From: Trametes villosa
Taxonomy: Eukaryota > Basidiomycota > Agaricomycetes > Polyporales > Polyporaceae
NCBI GenBank assembly: GCA_002964805.2
Contig: PUDQ02000054.1
Coordinates: forward strand, 1 to 53,047
Reading direction: 5' to 3'
Length of the DNA stretch: 53,047 nt
A program made the translations under genes and the position numbers. Under the pieces are notes generated by a model. It did no database searches. It was not told the DNA's origin and worked only from the letters and a program-made list of their open reading frames with translations. Below are positions 40,601 to 50,455 of the stretch, in pieces. The stretch's first letter is position 1, and each line of letters starts with the position of its first letter.

Positions 40601-43279
40601 GTTGAAACTTTGAATTCCCCCCTAAAACACGATGTTGGTGTGCTTATAGGACTTTTCAGCCCAGATACTTTATGCAAAATGCGCCAGACAACCTCGTCCT
40701 GGGGCCCAGCTCCAGGACGACGGTTTGCTTGATATCTCGGGCACCTAGACGCGCGTCGCTACCGCACGCATATCCCCGGAAAGCTGCTGAACGCAGCTTT
40801 CCGTCGATATGCTTGCTGTGGCGATCCGACCGCCCGTTACTGCACAGTCCCCTCTGCACCTCGCCATCCCATCCTCCCCCTCTCCTTCCCTTCCTTCTTC
40901 CAGGCTCTCCCTTCTACGCCCACAGACCGGTCTTTAGGCCTCATATACCCCTCCTGTACATATACTAGCACTCTGTATGTCTAGATCTCACTCAAAGTCG
41001 CCACAATCTATATATTTGTTCCTCTGCACTGAAAGGTGATGGATACATTCCCCCCTGGTTAATGATACAATGTATGCATCAAGGAACGAATAATTAGCTT
41101 ACACAGTACTATACCACAGCTACCCAAAACATTTTAAATCATGGAAAACGGGTAGGAACTCGTAAAGATGTGTATTTTACAGTTGGAGAGGGCTCCTAGC
41201 AGTGCTGTACTGCATGAGAGCCTGGGGCAGCCACCGAGACCGTCTTAAGACGGCCTGTGGCTGAGCCCTCCCCGAGGAGATCCTGTTGTAGCTCCATCAC
41301 GGGAGCTCTTATTCCTTAGCTTTTTTGTACATACGTAGTCCTAGTAGATGCCTATCAGAATACGCGTTCAGCACGCTTATCGGGGACGAAACGGACCGGG
41401 GATCGTGTTGCCTACCTGGAGACACCTGGACACACTGATAAGCCCAGGCAACGAGGCCCAAGGATTATGAAACTAATCGCATTCCACAGAACGATTGTGC
41501 TACGTTATATGAGAAGTGGAAAGCTTGAACGAAGGGAAACGGACAGGAATTGGGTGATTAGTGGGAGAGGGAAAGGGAGGAGGGGGTGGGGAGAGGCATG
41601 TCGCACCAGCGAGGGTTCCAGCGGTCGTATCGCGACGAAAAGCATACCGACGGAAAGCTGCGTTCAGCAGCTTTCCGGGGGTATGTGTTACGTCGCGGAG
41701 CGCGCCCGCGTCCCAGAGATATCGAGCAAACCGTCGTCCTGGGGACAGGCCCCAAGACGAGGCTATCTGGCGCTTTCTGGATGCCTTCCTCGGGCTGGTA
41801 AGTCTGATGAGCGAGTGCCCATCGTGTTTTGAGAGCCTGTACACAGCTTCAGCTGGATCTATGGCGAAATGAGCAATCTGCAGCCCAGGAGGTGATTCTC
41901 TGCTCCTGCCCTGGATGGGCGGAGCGCAGAATCACAACCGCCGGGCGGATCCGAGCGCATGTGGGCTCGCCAGAAAGCTCTGGTAAGCCGCTTTCTGGGA
42001 AGCCCAGACGCGCCCCGAGGCAACGCGAAACGGGCGAGATATCGCCCGGATCGCGTCGCCTGATTGGGCCTACTTGTACACTGTATAGCGGCATTAGTAC
42101 GCACCGTATGAATTCGCGCTATTAAGGCTTATTGAAGCCCTTTGTAATGTGAACGAATAGAGCCACTTGCGAGGCAAATCGGCCGCGAAACGAGCGAGAT
42201 ACAGAGGGAGAGAGCTGCCCAAGGGAGGAGGGAAGAGGAGAACCTGCCTAATCGGGGTGGTTCTCAGCCGAGAGCTGAGGCGCCAGGATTCCCACGCCTG
42301 GTGGATGGCCGAGAGCCCGGGAGAGATGAGATTAGCATGCTATCAACAAGAGATAAGAAAGCCGGGGCTGATAAGCAGCCACCCGCCGAAACCGGCCGTA
42401 TTTGGCAGGTGCCCGGGGGCTACTAGCCCGGGGAGCAGCCGGAAAATGATACAATAGGAACCCTACGGACTTTAATGTAATGCGCTCTGGGCCAATTGAC
42501 GGTCAATGATATAATATAACTACCACAGCTTGTGGTTTTTGGCTGCAACGTTGTGGTTCCCACCACGTTCGGGAAGCAACAGGCCCAGACGGTGAAGTCT
42601 GTCTTGTTTGGTCCTGTACGGGCTGAGTGGGAGCGCACTATGGGCTTCTTTGGGTCGGTGTTTGACCAGGGCGAGCTCCCTGTCAGCACTTTCACTGCCT
42701 CGAGCCAGTACGTGGGTGTCAACATGCGCACCTTCCCCTCGGACCCAGCCCCTGCGCGTATGTGTATCACCTTCTGTCTAGTCTCGTTGCTAACATATTA
42801 ATAGTGCCGAAGCTGTCCTTCATTGGGGCAACCCCGAGCAAGCGCACCCCCAAGCAAGGTGCACAAGGCGGTTCGGGCAAGGGACGCTCGGTGCCCTCGC
42901 ATAGCCTGCTTGAGATGCGCGACAAGACAACCTGGAACACCCATGATGACAGTGCGTAGCATCCAATATTCACTTTCTTTCTGACTTACACAAGCATGAA
43001 TCCAGTTGGCGTCTGGGACGGCACCGAGTACTTCAAGATGAACAAGACAGCAAGCTTGAGGTTCTCGTTTGACGAGGTTCACAACCTTCCCCGCTTGAGC
43101 GCTGATCCCAAATTTGGGGACATCGTCATTGTCTTGTACTCAACTTCCTCGTATGTCCGGGACGACAAGATCAACCTCAGCCTGAACTTATACGGTGTTG
43201 TTCTGGTTGCGCGCGCGTACGTGGTGCAGATTACTATCTTGAAGCTACATTTTGTTGACTGACTGCATCTAGGCTCTAG
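37694..43279 (+). pseudogene. Unrecognised 696-codon gene, split by foldback element and one stop
   Basis: Nineteen or so exons beginning MSGRTTRTRAAAS; exon sums give 2,091 nt with consistent phases once the insertion 39920-42534 and one GTTTTTG copy are removed. The N-terminal 300 residues are low-complexity and chromatin-protein-like: Lys/Ala-rich basic blocks, acidic Ser/Asp/Glu blocks and a coiled coil (AEEAQKKAEATQAKVEAAQ). The C-terminal half is more globular (ALKRLVTFSTDGAFVINPARF, SVLFGPVRAEWERTMGFF, SFDEVHNLPRLSADPKFGD, INLSLNLYGVVLVA) and may be beta-rich. Such proteins recur in Agaricomycete genomes, but I know no assigned function. Codon 310 is an in-frame TAG (39133-39135) within otherwise open sequence. 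The last two exons are short and their ends uncertain. Confidence 0.62.
39920..42534. mobile_element. 2.6-kb foldback element with target duplication
   Basis: Flanked by GTTTTTG at 39913-39919 and 42535-42541. The ends are inverted repeats beginning CA(G/C)(C/A)AGCTGTGGTAGTT, and inverted homology continues inward for about 1 kb on each side (39920 to about 40990 against about 41490 to 42534). Both arms contain smaller hairpins, for example GGAAAGCTGC/GCAGCTTTCC near 40779 and again near 41653, and paired GAAAGC...GCTTTC blocks near 40455 and 41970. The centre, about 41000-41480, is AT-rich and unpaired. No transposase or other gene is present. A 7-8 bp duplication and CA-start would suit a hAT- or KDZ-type mobiliser, which is inference. 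Confidence 0.82.
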
Positions 43280-43667
43280 GGGCAGTTGCCCAGCAAATAC
43301 TCTGCATTTCTCTCCTTCATCTCCCATATTACTATGCTTTGTATTGCTGCTGCTAAGGGCTTTGTCGTCTTGTTCTCCTTATTATCCCTGCAATGCAATC
43401 ACGTGTTGACCGGTGTGCAGCTAGGGTTAGAAAGGCGCCCATGGGCGAGCCTTAGTTGGAGTAAGGAAACCGGCTAGTTCTGCTCTAATGGCTAACCCTA
43501 GAAATTCTAATGCTTTGGAACCCTAACCCAGAATTTGTAGCTAAGAGTTGTATGCAGCGCCTATTCCAAATCTAGTCTCTGATTAGCTGAGTCTCAAAAA
43601 AAATTCCCACGGGGTCGACTTGGCGTCACACATTTTGGCTGGGAGCTCACCCCATAAGAAACGATTT
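43280..43667. other. Intergenic to right terminus of 34-kb element
   Basis: Nothing coding recognised. It contains three CTAACCCTA-like or AACCCTA-like stretches near 43420-43530, too dispersed to be a telomeric array. Confidence 0.45.
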
Positions 43668-43690
43668 CTTCGTTCCTCATCAATCGTAAC
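43668..43690 (-). repeat. Right terminal inverted repeat
   Basis: Reverse complement reads GTTACGATTGATGAGGA then ACGAAG, matching the left end at 20 of 23 positions. KDZ intron sequence resumes at 43691. Confidence 0.7.
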
Positions 43691-43704
43691 GCCGATCCAC
43701 CTAC

Positions 43705-45404
43705 CGCTCGCCTTTCTGCATATCGCCCATACCCTTGGGCATGAAGAGCTCGTGACGACAGCTAACCGCAACAACGCCCGTTGCGCGGAGCCCCTTGGTG
43801 TGGCGAGTCATGGCGTTGAGTAGAGCCGCGAACCCCGAACACGTCCTAACCTGCAAGACAACAACATTAGCACGCCGTCAATCGAGGAACGCGCCCGGCG
43901 TACATCCTCTTGGGTAGCGAAACGCGCGACGTAGTCCCCGTATGGCTTGTCGTCGACGAAATAGGCAAGGCCAGGAGCCAGCCACGGGTCTTGCGAAGCT
44001 GACTGACGCAGCCGGCTCTTCAGACGGAAGTTCGCATCTTGGGATACCATAAGCTGGTACAGCCATCTGTCCAAACGAGTATCGGCCTTCCGACTAAAGC
44101 TGTCATTAACCAATGCAGGAGACCTACGCGTCATTTGGGGGAGCACCTTCCCAGCCGGATGGGAGGTTCACGCCCGGTCGCCGGCAGGCGCGGCAGGCGA
44201 CCGCAAGGCCCCCGGGCTTGGTATCTGCTACGGAAGACGCATCATGGCCGCGGCCCGCTCGTTTGACCATGGTGACGTGTCGCCATTGCCTGATCATGAC
44301 GGCGAACGCCTCAGTACGATCCTTTTATATAGCGGGAGTTAGTACGGGACAGTAGAATGCCATTTGTCTCTCAGACTCACCGGTAAGGATACTAGGCCGG
44401 TATTATCGGTAGCGAGCTCAAGAGAACGATAGAAATCGTACGCAGTGACTTTGCCTTGTAGGTTGAGCAGGTGAAAGTGTCGTAGGAGAGCAAACGTCGC
44501 GCACGTCCTCGGCTCGAGGGGCGTTGCGGGCCACCACTTCATTTGCAGAAGCTGCGCGCGGCGGGGCTCTGGCTTGCAGTCGCAGAACTGGACGTTAACT
44601 ACGTGCAAGCCGCTTACGTCGAGGACGACGACTGCCGACACCTTCGCGGTCACGACACAAGGCTCTCCGCGGCCGTGTGCAGGTCGCAGAACTAATCCTA
44701 ATTCGCGCAGATCGGTGCGCTTGAAGTGCGTGCCCTCCCATCGCTAGGAAAAACAATTATTACTTACTACGCGTCAACGACGACGGCGCGGACTCACTTG
44801 GGCTCAGTGGAGCGGCAGGAGCTCGTGCTTAGCTACGAAACACGGCTGGCAAAGCAGCTCTCCGCCCAGGCAGTCGACGCAGCGGAACGCGGGGGAGCCT
44901 GTGTCGCACATAGGACACGTCAGCCGGCGAGCATGCTGCCCGCGTCCTTCGAGCTTGAACAGCTCATCGAGGTATTCGTCTCGAAAAGGCATCCAAGCTG
45001 CTAGAGGTTCGTCCTGGTAGCGCGGCAGGCGTAAGTACAGCGTAGCTAGACAGAGTGCGCATAGAACTTACAGAGCTTCCGTACCGCTTAGCACGCGCTT
45101 TCGTGGCCACCGCGACTCCCTTGAGGCCTGGTACTGGTTCAGGAGTGGGCGCGTCGTCGCCGGCAGCAGCGATGAGCACTCTATCGCTGGCTGGAATGGG
45201 AGCGGCTGAGGGGGCGGGCTGCGCAGGCGGGGCTGGATTTTCAAGCGGCGCGATGGCCTGGTAATCGAGAAATTGTTTGGTGAGGGTGGTCTTGCGACGC
45301 CCGTCACCCGACGTGGAGTACGACCGCGATGCGTTGTGCCGGGGCGCGTAGAACCCGGTGGCGTGCGCTTTTCCGCGCGGGGTTTTGCTCGATCGCTGGC
45401 GCAT
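43705..45404 (-). pseudogene. KDZ transposase, N-terminal half (5' exons)
   Basis: Exons 45404-45072, 45013-44798, 44743-44381, 44321-44128, 44093-43904 and 43850-43705, all phases consistent. ATG at 45404 (MRQRSSKTPRGKAHATG) opens a low-complexity N-terminus. EPLAAWMPFRDEYLDELF introduces the CxC2-like cysteine cluster that accompanies KDZ transposases (CPMCDTGSPAFRCVDC, CQPCFVAKHE). Next come WWPATPLEPRTCATFALLRHF, YDFYRSLELATDN, a CRAC motif, QDPWLAPGLAYFVDDKPY and GMGDMQKGER. The last exon ends mid-codon at a GTAGGT donor and continues at 9312. One in-frame TGA (44804-44806) stands where relatives have Arg after PLH, consistent with CGA to TGA at a CpG. With the frameshift near 8700 this makes the transposase inactive. 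The intron at 44094-44127 is only 34 nt and may be mis-drawn. Confidence 0.88.
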
Positions 45405-45628
45405 TGGAAGGGGAGGGCCGATAACGTAGAGCGGGAAGGGGGCAGGGCGAGAGAGGGCAGCTGTATGGCAGCTCACCTAAATAGTACTGGCAAGAAACCC
45501 GCCGTCTGCGGCATGCATACATTTGGTAGGCCGTTCGCGTACAAAGTAGTAACTAGCGGACACGTAAGAAGCAGGCCATGAAGGGAGTTTAGCGGACTCA
45601 CCTAGTGCCGGGCTCACTTCACTCGCCG

Positions 45629-47828
45629 TCAACCAACCGCCCCATCAACCGGCTCCCCTCCCTTGCCGCCTGCCTGGCCTGCGCTCGCTGCAAGAGCATC
45701 AACGTGAGAGAAGCGGCGGATACACTCGCGGACACGATCCTTCAGCGAGGCATCGAACGCGGCCTTCCCTGCGGGGTCGCTGCGGCCGTATTTGCCCAAT
45801 GTTTGAAAGCCGCAATCGACCCAACGCAGGAGGCCCCCTGCGCAATACTGCGTGAGCGACTGCCTCATTTCGCCCGGCTGGATCGGGGTGTTGCTGTGCT
45901 CGAAAATGGCTGAGGGGATGAGAGAGCTGGACCCAGGCGGGAATTCGAAGACGGCCTTGATGCTCTTCAACACGAGGTGGCCGCTGGTGACGGGGTTGTA
46001 TCGCCCGAGTGCGGTGACGTGGCACCAGTTGCAAGCGTCGTTTGCGGCGTCGGTGTGAGAGTAGCACGCGGTGGCAGGCCCGAAATTGAAGCTCGTGGCG
46101 GGATATATGCTGTTCGGGAAGTTGAGTCGCAAGGATGGGTGATGCGCGAGGAGCTGCTCGAGGCGCGTCTTCATGTGCGCGTAGGCTAGCGGCGCGTATG
46201 TCGCAAGCATATCTGCGCTGCCACTTAGTACAGCCCAGCGCGCGGCAGCAGCGCGCACGCCTACGCACTGCTACCAAAACCGGCGATCCTCTGGACGGCT
46301 GCGTTCGCGCACAGTTCACGCAGAGCCTTTTCATTTCTCTTCTTATTCCCGACGATGCCAGGAGCCTACGCGTTCGTTAGACTCAGCTGCAGATGATGCA
46401 GGCGTGTGCTTACCTTACGGCCGCCTCCGAATGATATACCGCGCGCGAGTGTGGCGAAAGCCCCCCGGCGATGGTCTACGTCGTCGTCGTCGAATTTGCA
46501 GCGGCGCGCGGCAGCAGTCATGGCTCGGCTGGCTTCGCTAGCAACCGCGCCCCAGTCGGGGTCCCTTGGCTGCCCTGCGAAGAGCGCAACGACGTGGCCG
46601 TCTTTGTCCAAGACGGCAAAGGGGCGCCTTTGTGACGGTAGTTAGCGACCCCGCTGCTCTCCGAGAAAGCAGCCTACTTACCTTCCATCCCATGCGTAGT
46701 ACTCATACCCGTCCGCTAACAACTCATCCAGAGAAGCTAGCTCCTTCTGAACCTTTTGGTTAACGCCTACAAACCCCCCGACGGCGATAGGCAGCCTCTT
46801 GACGTCCAAGGAGGAGCACAGAGGCTGTGAAAGCGCGGCGGAGACGAACTTTGCGGCCGCGGCCGCCTTGATTTTCGCGGAGAACGGATCGCCACGTGCT
46901 GCTATGCGTTTGGCCTGGCGACGCATGCGCTTTCCGTCCTTTGCGCGCGTCTTGGCGTTCGATGAAGTGCCGAGGGGGCGGGGAGAAGGCTGCGCCTGCG
47001 ATCCCTGCACAACGGAAGGGCTGGCGTGGCTGACAGCTGGCAAAAGGGACGGATGAGGAGGCGGAGGTGGAGGCGGCCGGTATGGCGGCGGTAAAGCCGG
47101 TATTAGCAGAGGCGGGGTGTCCGTGGCAGAGGGTACGGGCGACGAGAGGGGCGACGAGGGCGGCGACGAGAGGGGCGACGAGAAGGGCGACGACAGCGGC
47201 GACGAGAAGGGCGACGGTAGGGGCGTCAACGGCTCCAACGGCCAATCGTCGAGGCCAGCGTCGGGGTTAGACAGAGCGCGCTCGACCAGCTGTTCGGTGT
47301 CGGCGCCCGTGCGGAGAATTTGCAGAGGCAGGCCTGACAGCCCGCCGCCCTTGAAGAAATGAGCATTAGCAGAGCTTTAGAGAAGCCAGAATGATAGATA
47401 CTACCTTCCCTGGCTCCATACTCCTCCCGGTGCTGCAGAGGACGCGTGTGGAGGAACACGGCGCGTAAGTTTTTGTCGAAGACGGCGCAAGGGAGGCTCA
47501 CGCGCCAGATGAGCTCAAGAACGCGGCTTGGACCAGGTCGTAGGGCCATAGTGTGACCCAGCAACCAGCCCTTGCCCATTCCCAAGCCTTCCGACGCGTG
47601 TAGCCTTGGAACGAGGGGAACTCACGGGTCTGGACGTCCGTGTTGCAGCCGAGTGAGGAATTGGTGGAAGAGAGGAGTGCGCAGCGTGACAAGGACGGGC
47701 GTCAGAGTTTTAGCCGCTGCCGCCGTCCGTTTATGGAAACCTAAGAACACTGTCACGCACTTCCTGCTACAGGCCGCCCTCGCGCACGTACAGTACACAG
47801 CGCGTGCGGCGAAGGGACTCCTACTCAC
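45629..47828 (-). CDS. TET/JBP-like 2OG-Fe(II) dioxygenase of KDZ element
   Basis: Exons read on the minus strand: about 47600-47405 (GKGWLLGHTMALRP, LELIWRVSLP), 47333-46682, 46627-46414, 46365-46275 and 46212-45629; a further upstream exon and start, possibly near 47828, are uncertain. The second exon has a Ser/Pro repeat (SSPLSSPFSS) and a basic stretch. The last exon holds the catalytic beta-helix: ATSFNFGPATACYSHTD gives the HxD (His codon at 46057, Asp at 46051), GHLVLKSIKAVFEFPPGSSSLIPSAIFEH carries the distal His, and GEMRQSLTQY the 2OG-binding Arg. All expected ligands are present. Fungal TET/JBP enzymes oxidise methylated bases in DNA and are known to travel with KDZ transposons. 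Here the gene lies 225 bp upstream of KDZ on the same strand. It looks intact, unlike the transposase. Confidence 0.82.
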
Positions 47829-48704
47829 GCTCTACTAATATGTGTAACAAAGCCCAAGCATTCGCAAGTGCTCGCGCGATCACTATCATACTAGTACCAG
47901 CAACACGCACCCGCACAAATCGAGCATTCAAGTTCGGGCTCGTTGCTCAGGCTGTTCCAGTGCTGCAAAGATGCCCGAAGCGATCTACGCTCCTACGCAT
48001 ACATTGAGGAAGGGCTTCTGTGTATTCTCAGTATATTATTGATTGTTTACCGTAGCTCCACTAGTAGTTTTTGGTACGTTCGAAGAACTTTCTCGGGCGC
48101 GTTCCGACTCGGAGTTCGCGTTCAGCAAGCTCGCGTTCAGGAATGAAACGACCATGTTCCTGCGTACGTATCGGAAGCCGACCTAATTGTTTTGGGTACG
48201 AGAGGATGAAGTTGTGAGACGTCCTAGTTGAGCTGCACGTCGGTGAAGTTTACCGTCTGCAGCTGCTCAAATGTCAGTAGGCGTTCAGCATGAGCACATG
48301 TCCAGCTACTAAAAGCGCATATCCAGCAGCGCTGTTCATTTGCGACTGGACAAGGAGCCGTTGCAGCTTAGGACATGACGTCTCGGCGATGCAAAACATA
48401 AACGTACAATGCACAACCGCTCCTTGCTGTATCATGCCCGTGCAGATCCCAGCGATAGTAACTAGTACCCCTCCACCAGACCGGGATACCCAAACGCGAA
48501 CCAGCCGTCGAATCACACACAGAGCATTGTCTAGGGATATCACGCAGCGCCGTCCGTTGCATGCAAACCGCTCTCGCCCTCAACCGTTCTTCCCGTTCAC
48601 AAATTCAATGACCGGGACAGGGTATCGTGATTGCAAAAAACATAACTACATACACATTCAGACAGACATCAATGCACGAAAACGCCCACATTCACACTAA
48701 GTAC
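47829..48704. other. Intergenic, nothing recognised
   Basis: About 880 bp between the TET/JBP-like gene and the RNase H1-N-like gene. Short open frames only; the boundary of the KDZ-TET transposon may fall here, but I could not find matching terminal repeats on the other side. Confidence 0.4.
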
Positions 48705-50038
48705 TTATGCCTGAGCCTGCCTGTGCTCAACGTCGGAGACCAAGATGTGCCCGTCGCGAACAGCCTGCCCGAATGCGTGCAGGGCCTCGTTGAAGCTGTC
48801 GTAACGGCGATAGTGAGCAAACGTGTAACCGTGCGCCATGTACTGGCAGATAACACTAACTCACATATTAGTAGATAAAGAACAAGATATGAGCCGACTT
48901 ACTCCTCGAGATACAACCATGGAGTGCGGCCGCGGTAAACAACGTAATACCCGTCGCAGGCGAGCGGAAACACATCGGGGCACCGTCGAAGCCGCTCCGG
49001 CGGCGGGCAAGGCCCGCCGACAGCCGAAATAGCGGGCGCATGCGTCCACCGGTTGGCGGGAGACGGCCCACGGCTACGCGCTTTCGACGAGCCGCCGTCA
49101 GCGGCGATTGCAGCGCCCGAGCGCACCGCACCGCCGTCCCCCGTGCCCTGAGGCGGCGCCGTAGTAGCCGTGTAAGGCAATGTGGGCTTGCGCCCCCGCT
49201 CGTAAAACCGCCACATTGGGAACTCCGGCGGAATGTCGAGGATCTCGTCGTCGCCGTTTTCGTTGATGGGCGGGACCCGCGCAGGTAGGATCGGCATGTC
49301 CTCCTCAGGAACGTGGAGGCGCGGGATCGTCGACCGCATGACAGCGCGTGCCCACTGCGCCGTGTCCGCCGACCTCACCGACTCCAAGGGAATGGTCGCG
49401 ATGATGCCGCCAGCGGTCAGCGCCTGCAGAAGCCTTGCTTCTGCCTCCTCGGGGCTGCCGCACCACTGGAAGAGACTGCCCTGCATGCCAACTGTGATTT
49501 TGGCGACCTGTTCCCTGCGTGGCCGTTAACTTCGCCGCTTAGCTGAAACCGACCCTACTTACCAATCTTTGTACGTGCCGGGCCCAGGTGGCAGCCCGCG
49601 GAAGACGACGAACCTTGCCGACGGGCTCGGCTTCGGCGTGATGCTCAGCGCCGTGTCGAAGAAGCGATTGGCGTACGCTTCCTCTAACCTGGAACAATCA
49701 GAGTCAGCTACTGTTATCATTGCCCAAAAACCTCGCGTTACCAGTTTCCGACCAAGTCCGGGTACACCGCAGCAAACATCTTGTATATTTTGCGATCGGT
49801 GCCGCTGAGGGGACGACCTAGGGGACCGATGCAGACTCTGCCCCTCAAAGCTGTAATCCGCGTATCAACACTACGGGTATTGATGAAACACGCATGACTT
49901 ACCGTGCGCCAAGGCTTGCTGCTCCAAGAAGTTGCCGAAGCAACCATCCGAAGGCGATGGAGGCCCGGCCGGGGTGATGGCGCCGCAAGTGAACGCGCCC
50001 TCGTCATCGCTCGAAGCAGCGACGGAACGCGCAGCCAT
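48705..50038 (-). CDS. Protein with two RNase H1-N/viroplasmin-like domains
   Basis: Exons 50038-49903, 49850-49742, 49688-49563, 49514-48903 and a last exon ending TAA at 48705-48707. The first four join in phase. The last joins only with a one-base discrepancy at donor 48902, so either a different splice site or a small lesion is present. The product starts MAARSVAASSDDEGAF. One domain reads FVVFRGLPPGPGTYKDW...VGMQGSLFQW...SPEEAEARLL; the second reads YYVVYRGRTPWLYLEE, then, after the intron, HGYTFAHYRRYDSFNEAL. Both fit the RNase H1 N-terminal/caulimovirus viroplasmin fold, which binds RNA-DNA hybrids. The linker is low-complexity. No RNase H catalytic domain is present. It is divergent from the gene at 50456. 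Confidence 0.65.
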
Positions 50039-50151
50039 GAGGTGAGAAGGGGATGAGTAACGAGCGTGAGGTAGGATGAGAGTACCCCTCCTGGTGGGAG
50101 ATGGATGAAGGAGGGAAAGGAGGATGAGGACGGCTGAGCCGTGCAGGCCAG

Positions 50152-50159
50152 TTTAAATA
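50152..50159 (-). promoter_or_regulatory. TATA-like box
   Basis: TATTTAAA on the minus strand, about 115 bp upstream of the ATG at 50038, inside the 417-bp divergent intergenic region. Confidence 0.5.
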
Positions 50160-50455
50160 GACCTTCGTTCGGTCATTTCCGGAATCTTCGAGAGATGCGA
50201 GGCGCAAGCGAATGCATTCTGGTTGGCTGGAGGAGCGGCGCTCGCAAGATGTGAGAATTCGCGTGGAAGCGAGGATAGGCGGTTGGTCGAAGGAGGAGAG
50301 CGGCAGGCTGGGCGGCGTCGGTGGTAGCGATGATTTCTCAATTTGGAAACTGGTGTTCTCATGCGCAGAGGCGCTCGCGCCGACGTCAAGTGCCCCATGA
50401 TGCCCTGCTCACCGGCTCTCCCTCCTTTGTCTCCTCCCCGCTTCCTTCCCTCCTG

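Larger units (their letters stand above)
9373..43690. mobile_element. 34-kb inverted-repeat element inserted in KDZ intron
   Basis: Left end 9373-9395 and right end 43668-43690 are inverted copies of one 23-bp sequence, 20 of 23 positions matching, sharing TACGATTGATGAGGA exactly. They lie just inside a KDZ intron, leaving 14 nt next to the donor and 60 nt next to the acceptor, a normal-sized intron once the insert is removed. Between them are a Rep-helicase gene, two F-box-like genes, repeat arrays, a dioxygenase-HhH gene and two unknown genes. No clear target duplication was found. A Rep-helicase gene ends 105 bp from the left terminus and the 696-codon gene ends about 390 bp from the right one, so coding sequence nearly fills the element. 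Without the nested LTR and foldback insertions it would be about 24 kb. Confidence 0.68.

Noticed and set aside
43420..43530. AACCCTA-like motifs suggesting an internal telomeric array
   Set aside because: Only scattered copies occur, with no tandem run.
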